From Bradyrhizobium ottawaense (GTDB taxonomy: Bacteria > Pseudomonadota > Alphaproteobacteria > Rhizobiales > Xanthobacteraceae): a stretch of DNA of 64,000 nucleotides. Each line of letters starts with the position of its first letter. Position 1 is the first letter of the stretch. The notes under the pieces are model-generated. The model ran no database searches. It was not told the origin of the DNA and saw nothing but the letters and a program-made list of their open reading frames with translations. Of this stretch, positions 25,648 through 34,945 are shown piece after piece. Location: the NCBI RefSeq assembly GCF_900099825.1, contig NZ_LT629693.1:5467001-5531000 (forward strand). Direction: 5' to 3'. A program made the position numbers and the translations under genes.

Positions 25648-25710
25648 CTCTCTGTCTTCGGCTTCCCGCGAAAGGAACGGGGTGACGCGTCGTCACGACG
25701 ACGCGATGCC

Positions 25711-27276
25711 TTACCGCACGTATTTCGGCAGTTTGCCCTTCGGCGGCACGGCCGGCGCCCGTTTCGGCAACGCTCCCGGCCGCAAGGCAGGCGCGTTTTG
25801 GATGCCGGGGATTCGGGAAAGCCCCGGTACGTGCGGCGCGATCCGGTTCAGCAATCCCGGCTGTCCCTGCGGCTCGCTGGGCTGTGCCGGCAGAGGTTGT
25901 CCTGCTCGCGGCGGGAGGCCAGGCTGCGGTAGCGCACCCGGTTGCTGCGTCGGCAAAGGAGGTTGTCCTGCGCGCGGTGGCAGACCGGGCTGCGACGGCG
26001 TAGCGGGTTGCTGCGGTCGTCCCGTGCGCGGCGGCAGTCCTGGCTGTGACGGCGTGCCGGGTTGTTGCGGCTGGCCGGTGCGCGGCGTGGTGCCGGGTTG
26101 CGCAGGCGAACCGGGTTGCGCGGGCGTGCCGGGTTGTTGCGTTTGACCGTTGCGCGGTGTCGTCCCTGGCTGCGACGGCGTGCCCGGCTGTTGCTGCTGC
26201 TGACCCGTGCGTGGCGTCGTGCCGGGTTGCGTCGGGGTGGCCGGCTGCGGCGGTTGACCGGTGCGTGGCGTGGTGCCGGGTTGCGACGGCGTGCCCGGCT
26301 GCTGCTGGCCCTGACGGTTCGGTACGCCCGGCTGTTGCTGTTGTCCGGGACGGTTCTGTCCGGGCGCGCCGTTCGGCTGCTGGCCGGGCTGCTGCTGCCG
26401 GATCGGGCGGTTCGGATTGACGAAATTGGGATTGGCGCGGCGGAAGTCGCGCTGCTGCAGCACGACCTGGCGGCCGAGACTCTGCGTCGAATAGACCTGA
26501 CGCACAAAGCCCTGGTCGCGCTGCATCATCTGCGGCGGAATCACCAGCGGCACCGCGGCAACGCGCGCGCCGCCGATGCCGGGACGAATGGCGAAGCCGC
26601 TGGCGCCTTGCGTGAGGAAGCCGAGCCGCGCGCCGGCGCGGTCATTGACCTCGATGCGGCCGACTTTGCCGTCGGCATCGGGATAGAGCTTGATGTTGTT
26701 GGTGGCGCTGGTGCCGCCGCCTTCCGGCACCTCGACGAGGCCCGTGGTGCCGCGAATGCCAAGCGTCGCGGTCGGCGTCGTGATTTTCATGTCGCCGGTC
26801 TTGGCGACGGATGCGGCCACGAACGCAACCGTGCCCTTGGCGATGTCGAAGATGCCGGCGTTGTTCTTGCCGCCGTCTTCATAGACATAGGTGTCAATGG
26901 TGATCTGCGCGTTTGCCTTGAGATTAAAGGTGGTGGCATCGATGAAGGTGATGCCGAGCGACGAATTCGCAGCCGTCTGCACCACATCGTTGAGATAGAT
27001 GTCGTCCTTGACCTTGAGCGGCGTGGTGGCGTTGTTGCGGACCACGCTGGCGCTGCCGGTCACGGTAGCGACGTTGCCGATCGGCTCTTCCGGCGCCTGC
27101 GCGTCGGTGGTGGGAGCGGCGGAGTTGGGCGCGGCCGCTGCCGGCGCCGCCGGTTGCGCTGGCTGCTGCGCCTGCGCCAGTTGGGTCACATCGGACGCGG
27201 CTTGCGGAATATTCTCCGCGTTTGCTGGCATACTGCAGGCCAACAGCAGGAGCGCGGGGCAAAGCAGGCGCAGCAT
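25711..27276 (-). CDS. Exported FecR-domain protein with Pro/Gln/Gly-rich repeat tail
   Basis: About 521 residues: signal peptide (LLCPALLLLACSMPANA), a Gln/Ala-rich linker, then a FecR domain at about residues 66-180 with SASVVRNNATTPLKVKDDIY, GITFIDATTFNLKANAQITI and TPTATLGIRGTTGLVEVPEG. The C-terminal 230 residues are repeats of TTPRTGQ, QQPGTP and PGLPPRA units, encoded by the degenerate repeat DNA of 25850-26400. Domain of this kind is a beta-sandwich seen in surface or secreted proteins, not only in FecR regulators. The start may be GTG at 27279 or ATG at 27276. Length variation in the tail between strains is likely. Confidence 0.85.
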   Translation of the reverse strand: MLRLLCPALLLLACSMPANAENIPQAASDVTQLAQAQQPAQPAAPAAAAPNSAAPTTDAQAPEEPIGNVATVTGSASVVRNNATTPLKVKDDIYLNDVVQTAANSSLGITFIDATTFNLKANAQITIDTYVYEDGGKNNAGIFDIAKGTVAFVAASVAKTGDMKITTPTATLGIRGTTGLVEVPEGGGTSATNNIKLYPDADGKVGRIEVNDRAGARLGFLTQGASGFAIRPGIGGARVAAVPLVIPPQMMQRDQGFVRQVYSTQSLGRQVVLQQRDFRRANPNFVNPNRPIRQQQPGQQPNGAPGQNRPGQQQQPGVPNRQGQQQPGTPSQPGTTPRTGQPPQPATPTQPGTTPRTGQQQQQPGTPSQPGTTPRNGQTQQPGTPAQPGSPAQPGTTPRTGQPQQPGTPSQPGLPPRTGRPQQPATPSQPGLPPRAGQPPLPTQQPGALPQPGLPPRAGQPLPAQPSEPQGQPGLLNRIAPHVPGLSRIPGIQNAPALRPGALPKRAPAVPPKGKLPKYVR

Positions 27277-27446
27277 CACGGGAATTCCAAATAACGAGGG
27301 ATTGGCGAAACGCGGACAGGCGATAACAGCTTTGCCGGGCTGAACGCGGCATGAACATCACGCGCTTGTTGTCACGGCCGCACCAAACGATCAAGCGCCA
27401 CGTCCGCAATCACCGGACCTGGCGCCATGATCTGACAGGTGATCGT

Positions 27447-27770
27447 TCAGCCGCGCTTGTGCGGGGTCAGGTTGATGGGTTTGCCGGGCTTGGCCGACGG
27501 CGCGTAGCTCACCGGCGTTGCGGCAGCCGGGGGCGCGTATTGGAACACGGCCTTGCAGCCGTCGCTCAGCATCGCGCGCTTTTGGATCATGCAGGCGGTG
27601 ACGCGATCGACATCGGGAATCTCCGCGCTGCACAGCCGCATCGCGTCGCCGGTGCACATCTGCTCCTGCTCCGCCGTATAGGCCTGCGAGGCCGTCGTCA
27701 GCATCGCGAAGGCAAAGGCGGTCGCGATCAGCAGTTTGCAGTGACGCGCGGTCGAAGCGGTGAAAGCCAT
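27447..27770 (-). CDS. Small exported Cys-rich protein
   Basis: 107 residues from the ATG at 27770 (AGGGACACTCC before it). Signal peptide to about residue 30 (LIATAFAFAMLTTASQA), then a short Cys-rich domain with MCTGDAMRLCSAEIPDVDRV, TACMIQKRAMLSDGCKAVF. Four cysteines in pairs that could form two disulfides. A Pro-rich tail ends HKRG. This type of periplasmic Cys-rich protein is common in Bradyrhizobium and has no assigned function. The frame extends upstream to 27863 but with no ribosome site. Confidence 0.75.
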   Translation of the reverse strand: MAFTASTARHCKLLIATAFAFAMLTTASQAYTAEQEQMCTGDAMRLCSAEIPDVDRVTACMIQKRAMLSDGCKAVFQYAPPAAATPVSYAPSAKPGKPINLTPHKRG

Positions 27771-27925
27771 TGGAGTGTCCCTTGTCTGGATGGGTGCGCC
27801 CGAGATTCGCGCCAGAGCGGCGCCTCGTCGGGGGGGAGAACTACGCGGCGATCGTTTCGCCAATTTTTCGTCGCGACCGGAAACGTGTTTCGTCGCAGGG
27901 AGAATTGTTTCGTCGCGAGGGGCAC

Positions 27926-28045
27926 CGTCATTCCGGGATGGTGCGTTAGCACCAGACCTCGGATGTGCAATTGCACATCGGGGAATCTCGAGATTCCCCG
28001 GGGTGCCACCCCTGAGGTTCGCACTTCGTGCGCCCCGGAATGACG
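27926..28045. repeat. Palindromic repeat (CGTCATTCCGGG type)
   Basis: CGTCATTCCGGG at 27926-27937 mirrors CCCGGAATGACG at 28034-28045. Inside are two further hairpins, GATGTGCAATTGCACATC and GGGGAATCTCGAGATTCCCC. Related elements are at 51871-51946 and 55727-55807. Confidence 0.85.
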
Positions 28046-28066
28046 AGAGAGGTTAACGGTCGCTTC

Positions 28067-28810
28067 TCAGCTCACGCGCTTCCAGGTCTGGCCGCCGCAG
28101 AACATGCCGCCGAAGGCGCAGCCCTGGACGCGGAGGGAAGTGGTCCCCTTCATCGCCATCGTGGAGTCGTAGTTGCGGCCGCTGTCGGGATCGTGGATGC
28201 GGCCGGTCCACTTGCTGCCTTCCGGCTTCATGCTGATCAGGATCTTGTCGCCGCTCTTGACGGAATAGCCGCAGAGATTCGCACCACATTGTTCGATGCG
28301 CACGTTGCCCTTGTTCTCTTCGGTCGCCCAGACACCGAGCGGCGAGTTCGGGTCGGACACCGGTGCGGCGGCGACCGGGGCCGGCTGCACGACGGGTGCG
28401 GCAACGGCGACCGGTGCAGGCGCCGGGGCTGCGACGTCGACTTGGGCCGGCGCGGCCGAGGCAACGGCGGTCGGGGCTGGGGCCGGCCCAACATAGGTCG
28501 CGGCCGGTGCCGCGGGCTGCGGCGCCGCCGCCTGAACCGGAGCGGGGGCGGAAGCCGGGGCCGGTTTTGCCGGCGAAGTATCGGCGAAATCGTCATCGTC
28601 CTTGTTCTTGGAGCCGATGCCCTTGAGATCGATGTTGCCGACCGTGCCGGAATATCCGGGCGCCGTGATCCGGATGCAGGAGAGCGCGTTGCAGTTGCGC
28701 GGCGCTTCGACGCGAATCCGCTCGCCGTTGATCTGGAACGAAATGCTGTTGCCGGCCTGCGCCGAGGTGGTGGCCAGCAGCAGCGCGGCGAGGATGTAGA
28801 GCCTTTTCAT
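28067..28810 (-). CDS. Exported DUF2147 protein with Pro/Ala linker (paralog A)
   Basis: 247 residues: signal peptide (LYILAALLLATTSAQA), an N-terminal domain of about 45 residues containing ISFQINGERIRVEAPRNCNA with two cysteines, a long Ala/Pro linker (about 75-155), and a C-terminal DUF2147 domain, VWATEENKGNVRIEQCGANL followed by GQTWKRV. The DUF2147 lipocalin-like barrel is normally the whole protein; here it is tethered to an unusual N-terminal piece. The paralog at 29003 is transcribed divergently and has the same layout. Confidence 0.88.
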   Translation of the reverse strand: MKRLYILAALLLATTSAQAGNSISFQINGERIRVEAPRNCNALSCIRITAPGYSGTVGNIDLKGIGSKNKDDDDFADTSPAKPAPASAPAPVQAAAPQPAAPAATYVGPAPAPTAVASAAPAQVDVAAPAPAPVAVAAPVVQPAPVAAAPVSDPNSPLGVWATEENKGNVRIEQCGANLCGYSVKSGDKILISMKPEGSKWTGRIHDPDSGRNYDSTMAMKGTTSLRVQGCAFGGMFCGGQTWKRVS

Positions 28811-29002
28811 GTGAGCCTCCTGTGCGGCTTGTGAAGGGTGGCGGTTAACTTGCCGGGACCCTATGCGCCGCCAGCAGCAGCTTCCGTGATGCGTGTCACA
28901 GGACGCGCGCCATCTCGGTCACGGACCGGTGAGGTGACTCAAATCACATCCAGCCGGAGTTTGGACGGCTAGCTTTCCCGACATGATCTGCGGGAGGGTG
29001 CG

Positions 29003-29863
29003 ATGAAACGAATTTATTGGCTTGCCGGGCTGATGGCGCTCAGCTCCCCCGCCTATGCCGGCAGTTCGATTTCATTCTCCGTCGGCGGTCACCGGGTCCA
29101 TATCGAAGCCTCCCCCCATTGCCGCTCGACCTCCTGCGCGTCGGTGTCGGTCTCCGGGATTTATGATTCCCGCCGCAGGCGCGACCGGTTGGATGACGAC
29201 GATGCCGCACCGGCAAAACCCGTTGTCCCGGCGCCGCAAATGATTGCGCCGCCGGCGCCGCCCGCGAACAACCTGCCGGCGCCGACCGTCGTCGTTTCCG
29301 CGCCGCCCACCGTCTACAAGCCGGCCGCCGTCGCGACGCAGATCGCCGCTGTGCCGCCACCACCACCACGACCCGTTCAACAGGTCGCGATCCCGCTGGC
29401 GCCGCCACCACCGGTTCAGCAGGTTGCGATTCCCGTCCCGCCACCGCCGCCCGCGCCGGTTGCCGCGCCGCAGGTTTCCAGGGTTTCGCACGAGGTCGAA
29501 CAGGAGGCCGACGATACGCCTGTCGGAGACTGGCAGACCGAAGGCAAGGGCGCGGTGCGCATCACGAGATGCGGCAGTGCGCTGTGCGGCTACGTCCTCA
29601 ATTCATCGTCCGACGATCGTGGCGAGGCGGTCCTGATCAACATGAAGCCGAAAGACGACACGCAATGGACCGGCAATGTCTACAGCCATGACAGCGGCGA
29701 CACTTTTTATGGCACGATGAACCTGAAGACGCCGAATATGCTGCGCGTCGAAGCCTGCGCGCTCTACCGCTTCTATTGCTCCGGCAACAACTGGAGCCGG
29801 ATCTCGGGGCGGGCCGAAAGCCTGATGACGTCGCGCCAGGTCTCTGCTGAGCCGCGGTCGTAA
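29003..29863 (+). CDS. Exported DUF2147 protein with Pro-rich linker (paralog B)
   Basis: 286 residues, same layout as the divergent paralog: signal peptide (IYWLAGLMALSSPAYA), N-terminal segment ISFSVGGHRVHIEASPHCRS, Pro/Val repeats with VQQVAIP units (about 110-165), C-terminal DUF2147 domain, GDWQTEGKGAVRITRCGSAL to CSGNNWSRIS. Both copies keep paired cysteines (CGSALCGY; CALYRFYC). The ATG has gggagggtgcg in front. The 192-base gap to the divergent copy should hold both promoters. Confidence 0.88.
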   Translation: MKRIYWLAGLMALSSPAYAGSSISFSVGGHRVHIEASPHCRSTSCASVSVSGIYDSRRRRDRLDDDDAAPAKPVVPAPQMIAPPAPPANNLPAPTVVVSAPPTVYKPAAVATQIAAVPPPPPRPVQQVAIPLAPPPPVQQVAIPVPPPPPAPVAAPQVSRVSHEVEQEADDTPVGDWQTEGKGAVRITRCGSALCGYVLNSSSDDRGEAVLINMKPKDDTQWTGNVYSHDSGDTFYGTMNLKTPNMLRVEACALYRFYCSGNNWSRISGRAESLMTSRQVSAEPRS

Positions 29864-29971
29864 CGCGGCGCTGTCATGAAACGCCGGCATTATAGGCGCC
29901 GATATTGTTATCTCGATTGTTATCCTGGCAAAAGCTGCTAGAATTCACCTGTTCATACAATCGGAATTTCG

Positions 29972-32218
29972 ATGCGGGCTTGTTGGGCATCAGTAGCCGC
30001 CATTTTTTTGATTTTTGGCCTGTACGACCCCGCGTTTGCCGAAAAGCGCGTGGCGCTGGTGATCGGGAATTCCGCTTATCAAAACGTGGGCCGGCTTCTC
30101 AATCCCGCCAACGACTCTGCGGCGATGTCTGAGACTTTCAAGAGTGCCGGGTTTGACGTCGTCGAGCTGAAACGAGACGTCAAGGCAAATGAAATGCGCC
30201 GGGCGCTTCGTGATTTTTCGGACAGCGTGCGGGATGCGGACGTCGCCATCGTCTACTATGCGGGCCACGGCATCGAGATTGACGGCACCAACTATCTCGT
30301 TCCGACGGATGCGACCCTCGAACGCGATATCGACGCCTATGATGAGGCGATCCCGCTCGAACGGCTGCTGGCCGTGATCGAGCCTGCCCGGAAACTGCGG
30401 CTGGTTATTCTGGATGCGTGCCGCGACAATCCGTTCAGCAAGAGCATGAAGCGAACGATTGCCTCGCGCGCGATCGGACGTGGACTGGCAAAGGTCGACC
30501 CGACCAGCCCCAACACCCTGGTCGCGTTCGCGGCCAAGGCCGGATCGACGGCATCCGACGGCGACGGCAAGAACAGTCCGTTCACCGCGGCGCTGGTCAA
30601 GTACCTGCCGAAACCCGGGCTCGATCTGCGCAAAGCGTTCGGCTTCGCGCGCGACGAGGTGCTGAAGACCACAGGCAACCGGCAAGAGCCCTTCATTTAC
30701 GGCTCGCTGGGCGGCGACGACTTTGCGCTCGTGCCGGCGGCTGTTCCTGCCCCGGCCGTCGCTCCGGCCGTCGATTCCAGCCAGGGGGTCAGGGCCGACT
30801 ACGAACTGGCCGAGCGTGTCGGCACAAAGGAAGCGTGGGATTTCTTCCTCTCGACTTATCCTGACGGCTTCTACGCCAAGCTGGCGCAGGCCCAGCGCAA
30901 TAAACTGGAGGCCGAGCAGTCTCGGTTGGCCGCCATCGAGAAGTCCCGCTCGGCCGAGGAGGAGCGAGCCCGGCTCGCGGCGGAAGGCGCCAAGGCAAGC
31001 GCGCAGGCGAAGGCGGCGGCCGAAGCCAGGGCGGCCGACGAAGCGCGTGCCGCCGCGGAGCGGAAGAAAGTACTCGAAGAGGCAAAGATCGTCGAGGTCG
31101 AACGCGCGCAGGCAAAAGCTGCGGAAGAGGCACGGCTGGCCGCTGAACGGAAGAAGGAAATCGAACAGACGAAGGCCGCCGAGGCCGAACATGCGCGGCT
31201 GGTCCTGCAAGCCAAGGCGGCGGCGGATGCCCGCATCGCCGCCGAAAATGCCCGGGCCGCAGCGGAAGCCGAAGTGAAACGGGAGCAACTTGCCCTGGAA
31301 CGGGCCAAGGCGCTCGCCGAGGAGAAAGCCGCTGAAGCCGCCCGCATCAGGGCGGAAGCACAAGCCAGGGCCGAACAGGATGCCAAGGTCGTTGCTTCAA
31401 CGACGAAGGCGGCGGAAGAGGCCAAGGCGAATCAGGACGCCGAGCGCGCCCGGCAGCAGAAGGTGGTGCAGGAAGCGCGACTTGCGGAGGCAGAGCGCGG
31501 CAGGCTTGCCGCACAGGTCAAGGCAAATGAGGCTTCGACCAATGCGGTGACGGCCGACGATGCCGTGCGCAAGGAAGCACAGTCCGTCGTGGATCAGAAG
31601 GCGAAGCCGATCGGTCCGCTGGCAAACCTGACGCCGCCGAATGATCAGGGGGCGTCGGCGCCGGGCCAGGAAAGCCTGCCCCGTTTGCTTCAGGCGCAGT
31701 TGCGGCGCGTCGGCTGCGGTTCGGATCCAGTCACCGGCGATTGGGACGCCTCGGCGCAGAAGGCCTTGCATCTCTTCAACAAGAACGCGGGCACCAAGTT
31801 TGACGTCAGGGTCGCGACCATCGATGCGCTCGACGTTGTCCGCGGCAAGACCGGCCGGATCTGCCCGTTGTTGTGCGAGCATGGCTTCAAGGCCGACGGC
31901 GATAGCTGCGTCAAGATCATCTGCAAGGACGGCCTTGAGCTTTCGGACGACAATTCCTGCGAACGCGTCGAGCGGCAGAAGCCGCGGCGCAAGGAGGCGC
32001 CGACCGCCACGTTGACGCCCGAGAGAGCGACGGCGCCGTCGCCCGAACGTCAGCGAGAACCGGCTGCTCCTTCCGCCATCCAGCGCGCCGATCTGGCGAA
32101 ACAGGTTGGCGGTTATCGCCAGTGCATGGGCGCGCTTCCCGGCTGTTACGAAAGGGCCATCAGAAACAGGTCTCCCGAGGCCGCCAGGGCGTGGTGCAAC
32201 AGACGGCCGACCTGCTGA
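29972..32218 (+). CDS. Caspase-family (orthocaspase-like) exported protein, copy 1
   Basis: 748 residues. Signal peptide to about residue 23 (SVAAIFLIFGLYDPAFA), then a peptidase C14 p20-like domain, RVALVIGNSAYQNVGRLLNP, with the catalytic dyad His99 in YYAGHGIEIDG and Cys150 in LVILDACRDNPF. A linker follows, then a long Ala/Glu/Lys-rich predicted coiled coil (about 290-560), and a C-terminal Cys-rich region starting LLQAQLRRVGCGSDPVTGDW with CPLLCEHGF and a final CYERAIRNRSPEAARAWC. Its stop overlaps the ATG of copy 2 (TGATG), so translation is coupled. Substrate unknown; export through the signal peptide is inferred. Confidence 0.9.
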   Translation: MRACWASVAAIFLIFGLYDPAFAEKRVALVIGNSAYQNVGRLLNPANDSAAMSETFKSAGFDVVELKRDVKANEMRRALRDFSDSVRDADVAIVYYAGHGIEIDGTNYLVPTDATLERDIDAYDEAIPLERLLAVIEPARKLRLVILDACRDNPFSKSMKRTIASRAIGRGLAKVDPTSPNTLVAFAAKAGSTASDGDGKNSPFTAALVKYLPKPGLDLRKAFGFARDEVLKTTGNRQEPFIYGSLGGDDFALVPAAVPAPAVAPAVDSSQGVRADYELAERVGTKEAWDFFLSTYPDGFYAKLAQAQRNKLEAEQSRLAAIEKSRSAEEERARLAAEGAKASAQAKAAAEARAADEARAAAERKKVLEEAKIVEVERAQAKAAEEARLAAERKKEIEQTKAAEAEHARLVLQAKAAADARIAAENARAAAEAEVKREQLALERAKALAEEKAAEAARIRAEAQARAEQDAKVVASTTKAAEEAKANQDAERARQQKVVQEARLAEAERGRLAAQVKANEASTNAVTADDAVRKEAQSVVDQKAKPIGPLANLTPPNDQGASAPGQESLPRLLQAQLRRVGCGSDPVTGDWDASAQKALHLFNKNAGTKFDVRVATIDALDVVRGKTGRICPLLCEHGFKADGDSCVKIICKDGLELSDDNSCERVERQKPRRKEAPTATLTPERATAPSPERQREPAAPSAIQRADLAKQVGGYRQCMGALPGCYERAIRNRSPEAARAWCNRRPTC

Positions 32219-34317
32219 TGAGGACGTTTCGATCCATCATTTCCGCCAAGCGTGCCCTCGGCATCGCCGGGCTTTCTGCAATCCTGATTTTCTGCGGACT
32301 ACACCCTGCCCACGCGGAACGCCGGGTCGCGTTGGTGATCGGCAATTCGGCATACCAGAATGTGGCCAAGCTTTCCAATCCGGCCAATGATTCGGCGGCA
32401 ATGGCCGCAACATTCAAGGAGGCCGGTTTCGACGTCGTTGAGTTGAAGCGCGATCTCAAGACGAGCGAGATGCGCCGCGCGCTTCGTGATTTTTCGGATG
32501 CCGCGCGGGATTCCGACGTTGCCATCGTGTTTTATGCCGGTCACGGCATCGAGATCGATGGTGCAAATTATCTGATACCTACCGATGCCGTGCTGGAGCG
32601 CGATATCGACGCGTTCGATGAAGCCATCCCGCTCGATCGATTGCTGGCGGTGATCGAGCCTGCCAGAAAATTGCGGCTGGTGATTCTGGATGCCTGCCGC
32701 GACAATCCCTTTGTCAAGAGCATGAAGCGCACCATTGCATCGCGTGCGATCGGACGCGGGCTTGCCCAGGTCGAACCCGGCAGCGCGAACACGCTGATTG
32801 CGTTTGCCGCAAAGGCCGGATCGACTGCCTCCGACGGCGACGGCAAGAACAGTCCATTCACGGCGGCGCTCGTCAAATATCTGCCGAAACCGGGCCTCGA
32901 CCTGCGCAAGGCCTTCGGCTTTGCCCGCGATGAAGTTCTGAAATCGACCGGCAACAGGCAGGAACCGTTCATCTACGGTTCGCTGGGTGGCGAAGACTTC
33001 CCCCTCGTCGCCGCGGTGCCGGTGCCTGCGGCATCCAATCCCGGTCAGGCGATGCGCCGAGACTACGAACTCGCCGAGCGGGTCGCTACGCTTGAAGCAT
33101 GGGATCTTTTCATCGCGACCTATCATGATGGCTTTTACGCAAAATTGGCGCAGGCCCAGCGCAACAAGCTGGAGGCTGAGCAGTCGCGCCTGGCGGCGAT
33201 CGAGAAAGCACGTTTGGCGGAAGAGGAACGGGCGAGACTAGCGGCCGAAGGCGCCAAGGCGACTACCCAGGCAAAAGCTGCGGCCGACGCCAAAGCGGCT
33301 GCCAAGTCGGCCGAAGAAGCCCGTGCCGCCGCAGAGAAGAAGACGGCGCTCGAGGAGGCAAGGATAGCGGAAGTCGAACGCGCGCAAGCCAAGGCAGCGG
33401 AAGAAGCGCGCGTTGCGGCCGACAAGAAACAGCAAAACGAGGCCGCGAAAGCCGCCGAAGTCGAGCGGTCGCGACTGGCGCAACAGACCAGGTTGGCCGA
33501 GGATGCCCGCATCGCCGCCGAGAATGCCAAGGCGGTCGCCGATGCCAAGGCGGTCAGGGAGCGATTGGCCCTGGAAAGAGCCAAGGCGCTTGCTGAAGTC
33601 CAGGTTGCAGAGGCTGCTCGCAGCAAGGCCGAGGCCGAAGCGAAAGCCGAAGAGGATGCGCGGGTGACCGCCGCGAAGGCGAGGGCAGCCGAACAGGCCA
33701 AAGCGGCGGAGGCCGAACGCATCAGGCTTGCCGCACTCGCCCCCGCTGGCGCGGCAGCCGAGGACGGTAAGGCGCGCGGGTCATCCGAGGACATCACCCG
33801 ATCGCTGGTTTCCGAATTGCGTCGCGTCGGCTGCGGCTCAACCGCGGCCACCGATGACTGGAACGTCGCAGCCCAGAAAGCGCTTGCGCAATATAACAAG
33901 CACGCCGGCACGCAATTCGATGTCAAGGTCGCCAGTCTCGATGCGCTGCAATCGGTTCGCGAGCGGCCCGCCGGTATTTGCCCGCTGGTTTGCGAACACG
34001 GTTTCGAGGCCAGCGGCGGCAAATGCGTGAAGATCGTTTGCGGAAAAGGTTACGAGCTTTCCGAGGATAATGCGTGCGAGCGCGTTGTCCGGCAAAAGAA
34101 GGAAAAGCCGGCACCCGCTGCCGCGGCACCGAAGCCAAGGGCCGCACCGGCCCCGGAAGCCCGCCAGCCGGAACCGGCGCGCTCGCGAACCGCCGGAGGA
34201 AGTATGGAAGCGCGGATTGCACAATGCCAATTGCGGGCCGGCGGGCGGGAAGGGGGCGGGGCCAGGAACGCCAATCGCAGCTTCCAGCGACTCGATGCCT
34301 GCCTTCGTGGCCAGTAG
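32218..34317 (+). CDS. Caspase-family (orthocaspase-like) exported protein, copy 2
   Basis: 699 residues from the ATG at 32218, chosen over an upstream ATG at 32122 because it is where the signal peptide begins (ALGIAGLSAILIFCGLHPAHA) and where homology with copy 1 starts. Same order of domains: p20-like domain with His109 (FYAGHGIEIDG) and Cys160 (LVILDACRDNPF), a linker, a coiled coil (about 300-540), and the LVSELRRVGCGSTAATDDW region with CPLVCEHGFEA. The p20 domain is nearly identical to copy 1. The C-terminal tail differs, ending LQLR-like Cys at CLRGQ. Tandem duplication followed by divergence of the tail is the simplest reading. Confidence 0.9.
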   Translation: MRTFRSIISAKRALGIAGLSAILIFCGLHPAHAERRVALVIGNSAYQNVAKLSNPANDSAAMAATFKEAGFDVVELKRDLKTSEMRRALRDFSDAARDSDVAIVFYAGHGIEIDGANYLIPTDAVLERDIDAFDEAIPLDRLLAVIEPARKLRLVILDACRDNPFVKSMKRTIASRAIGRGLAQVEPGSANTLIAFAAKAGSTASDGDGKNSPFTAALVKYLPKPGLDLRKAFGFARDEVLKSTGNRQEPFIYGSLGGEDFPLVAAVPVPAASNPGQAMRRDYELAERVATLEAWDLFIATYHDGFYAKLAQAQRNKLEAEQSRLAAIEKARLAEEERARLAAEGAKATTQAKAAADAKAAAKSAEEARAAAEKKTALEEARIAEVERAQAKAAEEARVAADKKQQNEAAKAAEVERSRLAQQTRLAEDARIAAENAKAVADAKAVRERLALERAKALAEVQVAEAARSKAEAEAKAEEDARVTAAKARAAEQAKAAEAERIRLAALAPAGAAAEDGKARGSSEDITRSLVSELRRVGCGSTAATDDWNVAAQKALAQYNKHAGTQFDVKVASLDALQSVRERPAGICPLVCEHGFEASGGKCVKIVCGKGYELSEDNACERVVRQKKEKPAPAAAAPKPRAAPAPEARQPEPARSRTAGGSMEARIAQCQLRAGGREGGGARNANRSFQRLDACLRGQ

Positions 34318-34502
34318 CCGTTGCAATGACCGTCGCGGCCGGGCAACGCGTGACGTCGCGGCAGGTTTTCTCGGCGCCACGCGCTTGAAACTGTAATCGC
34401 GGCGCCGACGTTTCCAATTTGTAACCGATTGCATCTGAACGGCCTCTCCATCGCGACCGACCGATAGCTGGACGGTTGGTTGCGAAAGACGGGAGATCGA
34501 TC

Positions 34503-34838
34503 GTGAAACGTACGGCACTGCTTATTCTGTTGTTGCTCGGAGGCGCCGCCGCCGCGCAGGCCGACAACGACATCTACAACAATACCCTGAAGCAGCCGCG
34601 TGACGACGACGCGCTGCACGCCGACGGTGCCATCTGCGACGCGCAATTCGGTGCGCCGCAGAACGGCACGGTGACGTCGAGGGCTTACAGGCGCTGCTTG
34701 CTGTCGCATGGCTGGCGCTTCAGCCGCACGATCCACGAGCGCGACGACCGTTATCCCGATCCCGACAATCCGGGCATGATGTGCCGGGATTTCAAGATCG
34801 GCGGCGTTACCGGCTCGAGCTGCTCGAACTTTGATTAG
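34503..34838 (+). CDS. Small exported protein, unknown
   Basis: 111 residues from a GTG at 34503, preferred over the in-frame ATG at 34476 because GGGAG lies 9 bases upstream and the signal peptide ([19 protein letters not shown]) begins here. Mature part is about 90 residues with four cysteines (ICDAQF, RRCLL, MMCRDF, SSCSNFD) and an RYPDPDNPG stretch. It recalls small Bradyrhizobium secreted proteins of unknown function. It follows the caspase pair by 185 bases, and may belong to the same exported set. Confidence 0.75.
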   Translation: MKRTALLILLLLGGAAAAQADNDIYNNTLKQPRDDDALHADGAICDAQFGAPQNGTVTSRAYRRCLLSHGWRFSRTIHERDDRYPDPDNPGMMCRDFKIGGVTGSSCSNFD

Positions 34839-34895
34839 AGCGTTTTCAGCGGTAGAAAACGCGTCACAATAAAAGACCTGTCATGGGCATGAAAA

Positions 34896-34920
34896 CGCCC
34901 GGAGGCATGGCCACCGGGCG
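34896..34920 (-). terminator. Intrinsic terminator for the 27-residue membrane protein gene
   Basis: Stem CGCCCGG (34896-34902) with CCGGGCG (34914-34920); on the minus strand it is followed by TTTTCATG. Confidence 0.7.
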
Positions 34921-34945
34921 AGGGGTCCAGATCTGGACGGGAAGC

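Noticed and set aside
25850..26400. Regular short repeats resembling a CRISPR array
   Set aside because: The units are degenerate, in frame with the FecR-domain coding sequence and of variable length without unique spacers.
29972..34317. Caspase pair as the effector of a known phage-defence system
   Set aside because: Both proteins have signal peptides and there are no adjacent sensor, gasdermin-like or nucleotide cyclase genes.
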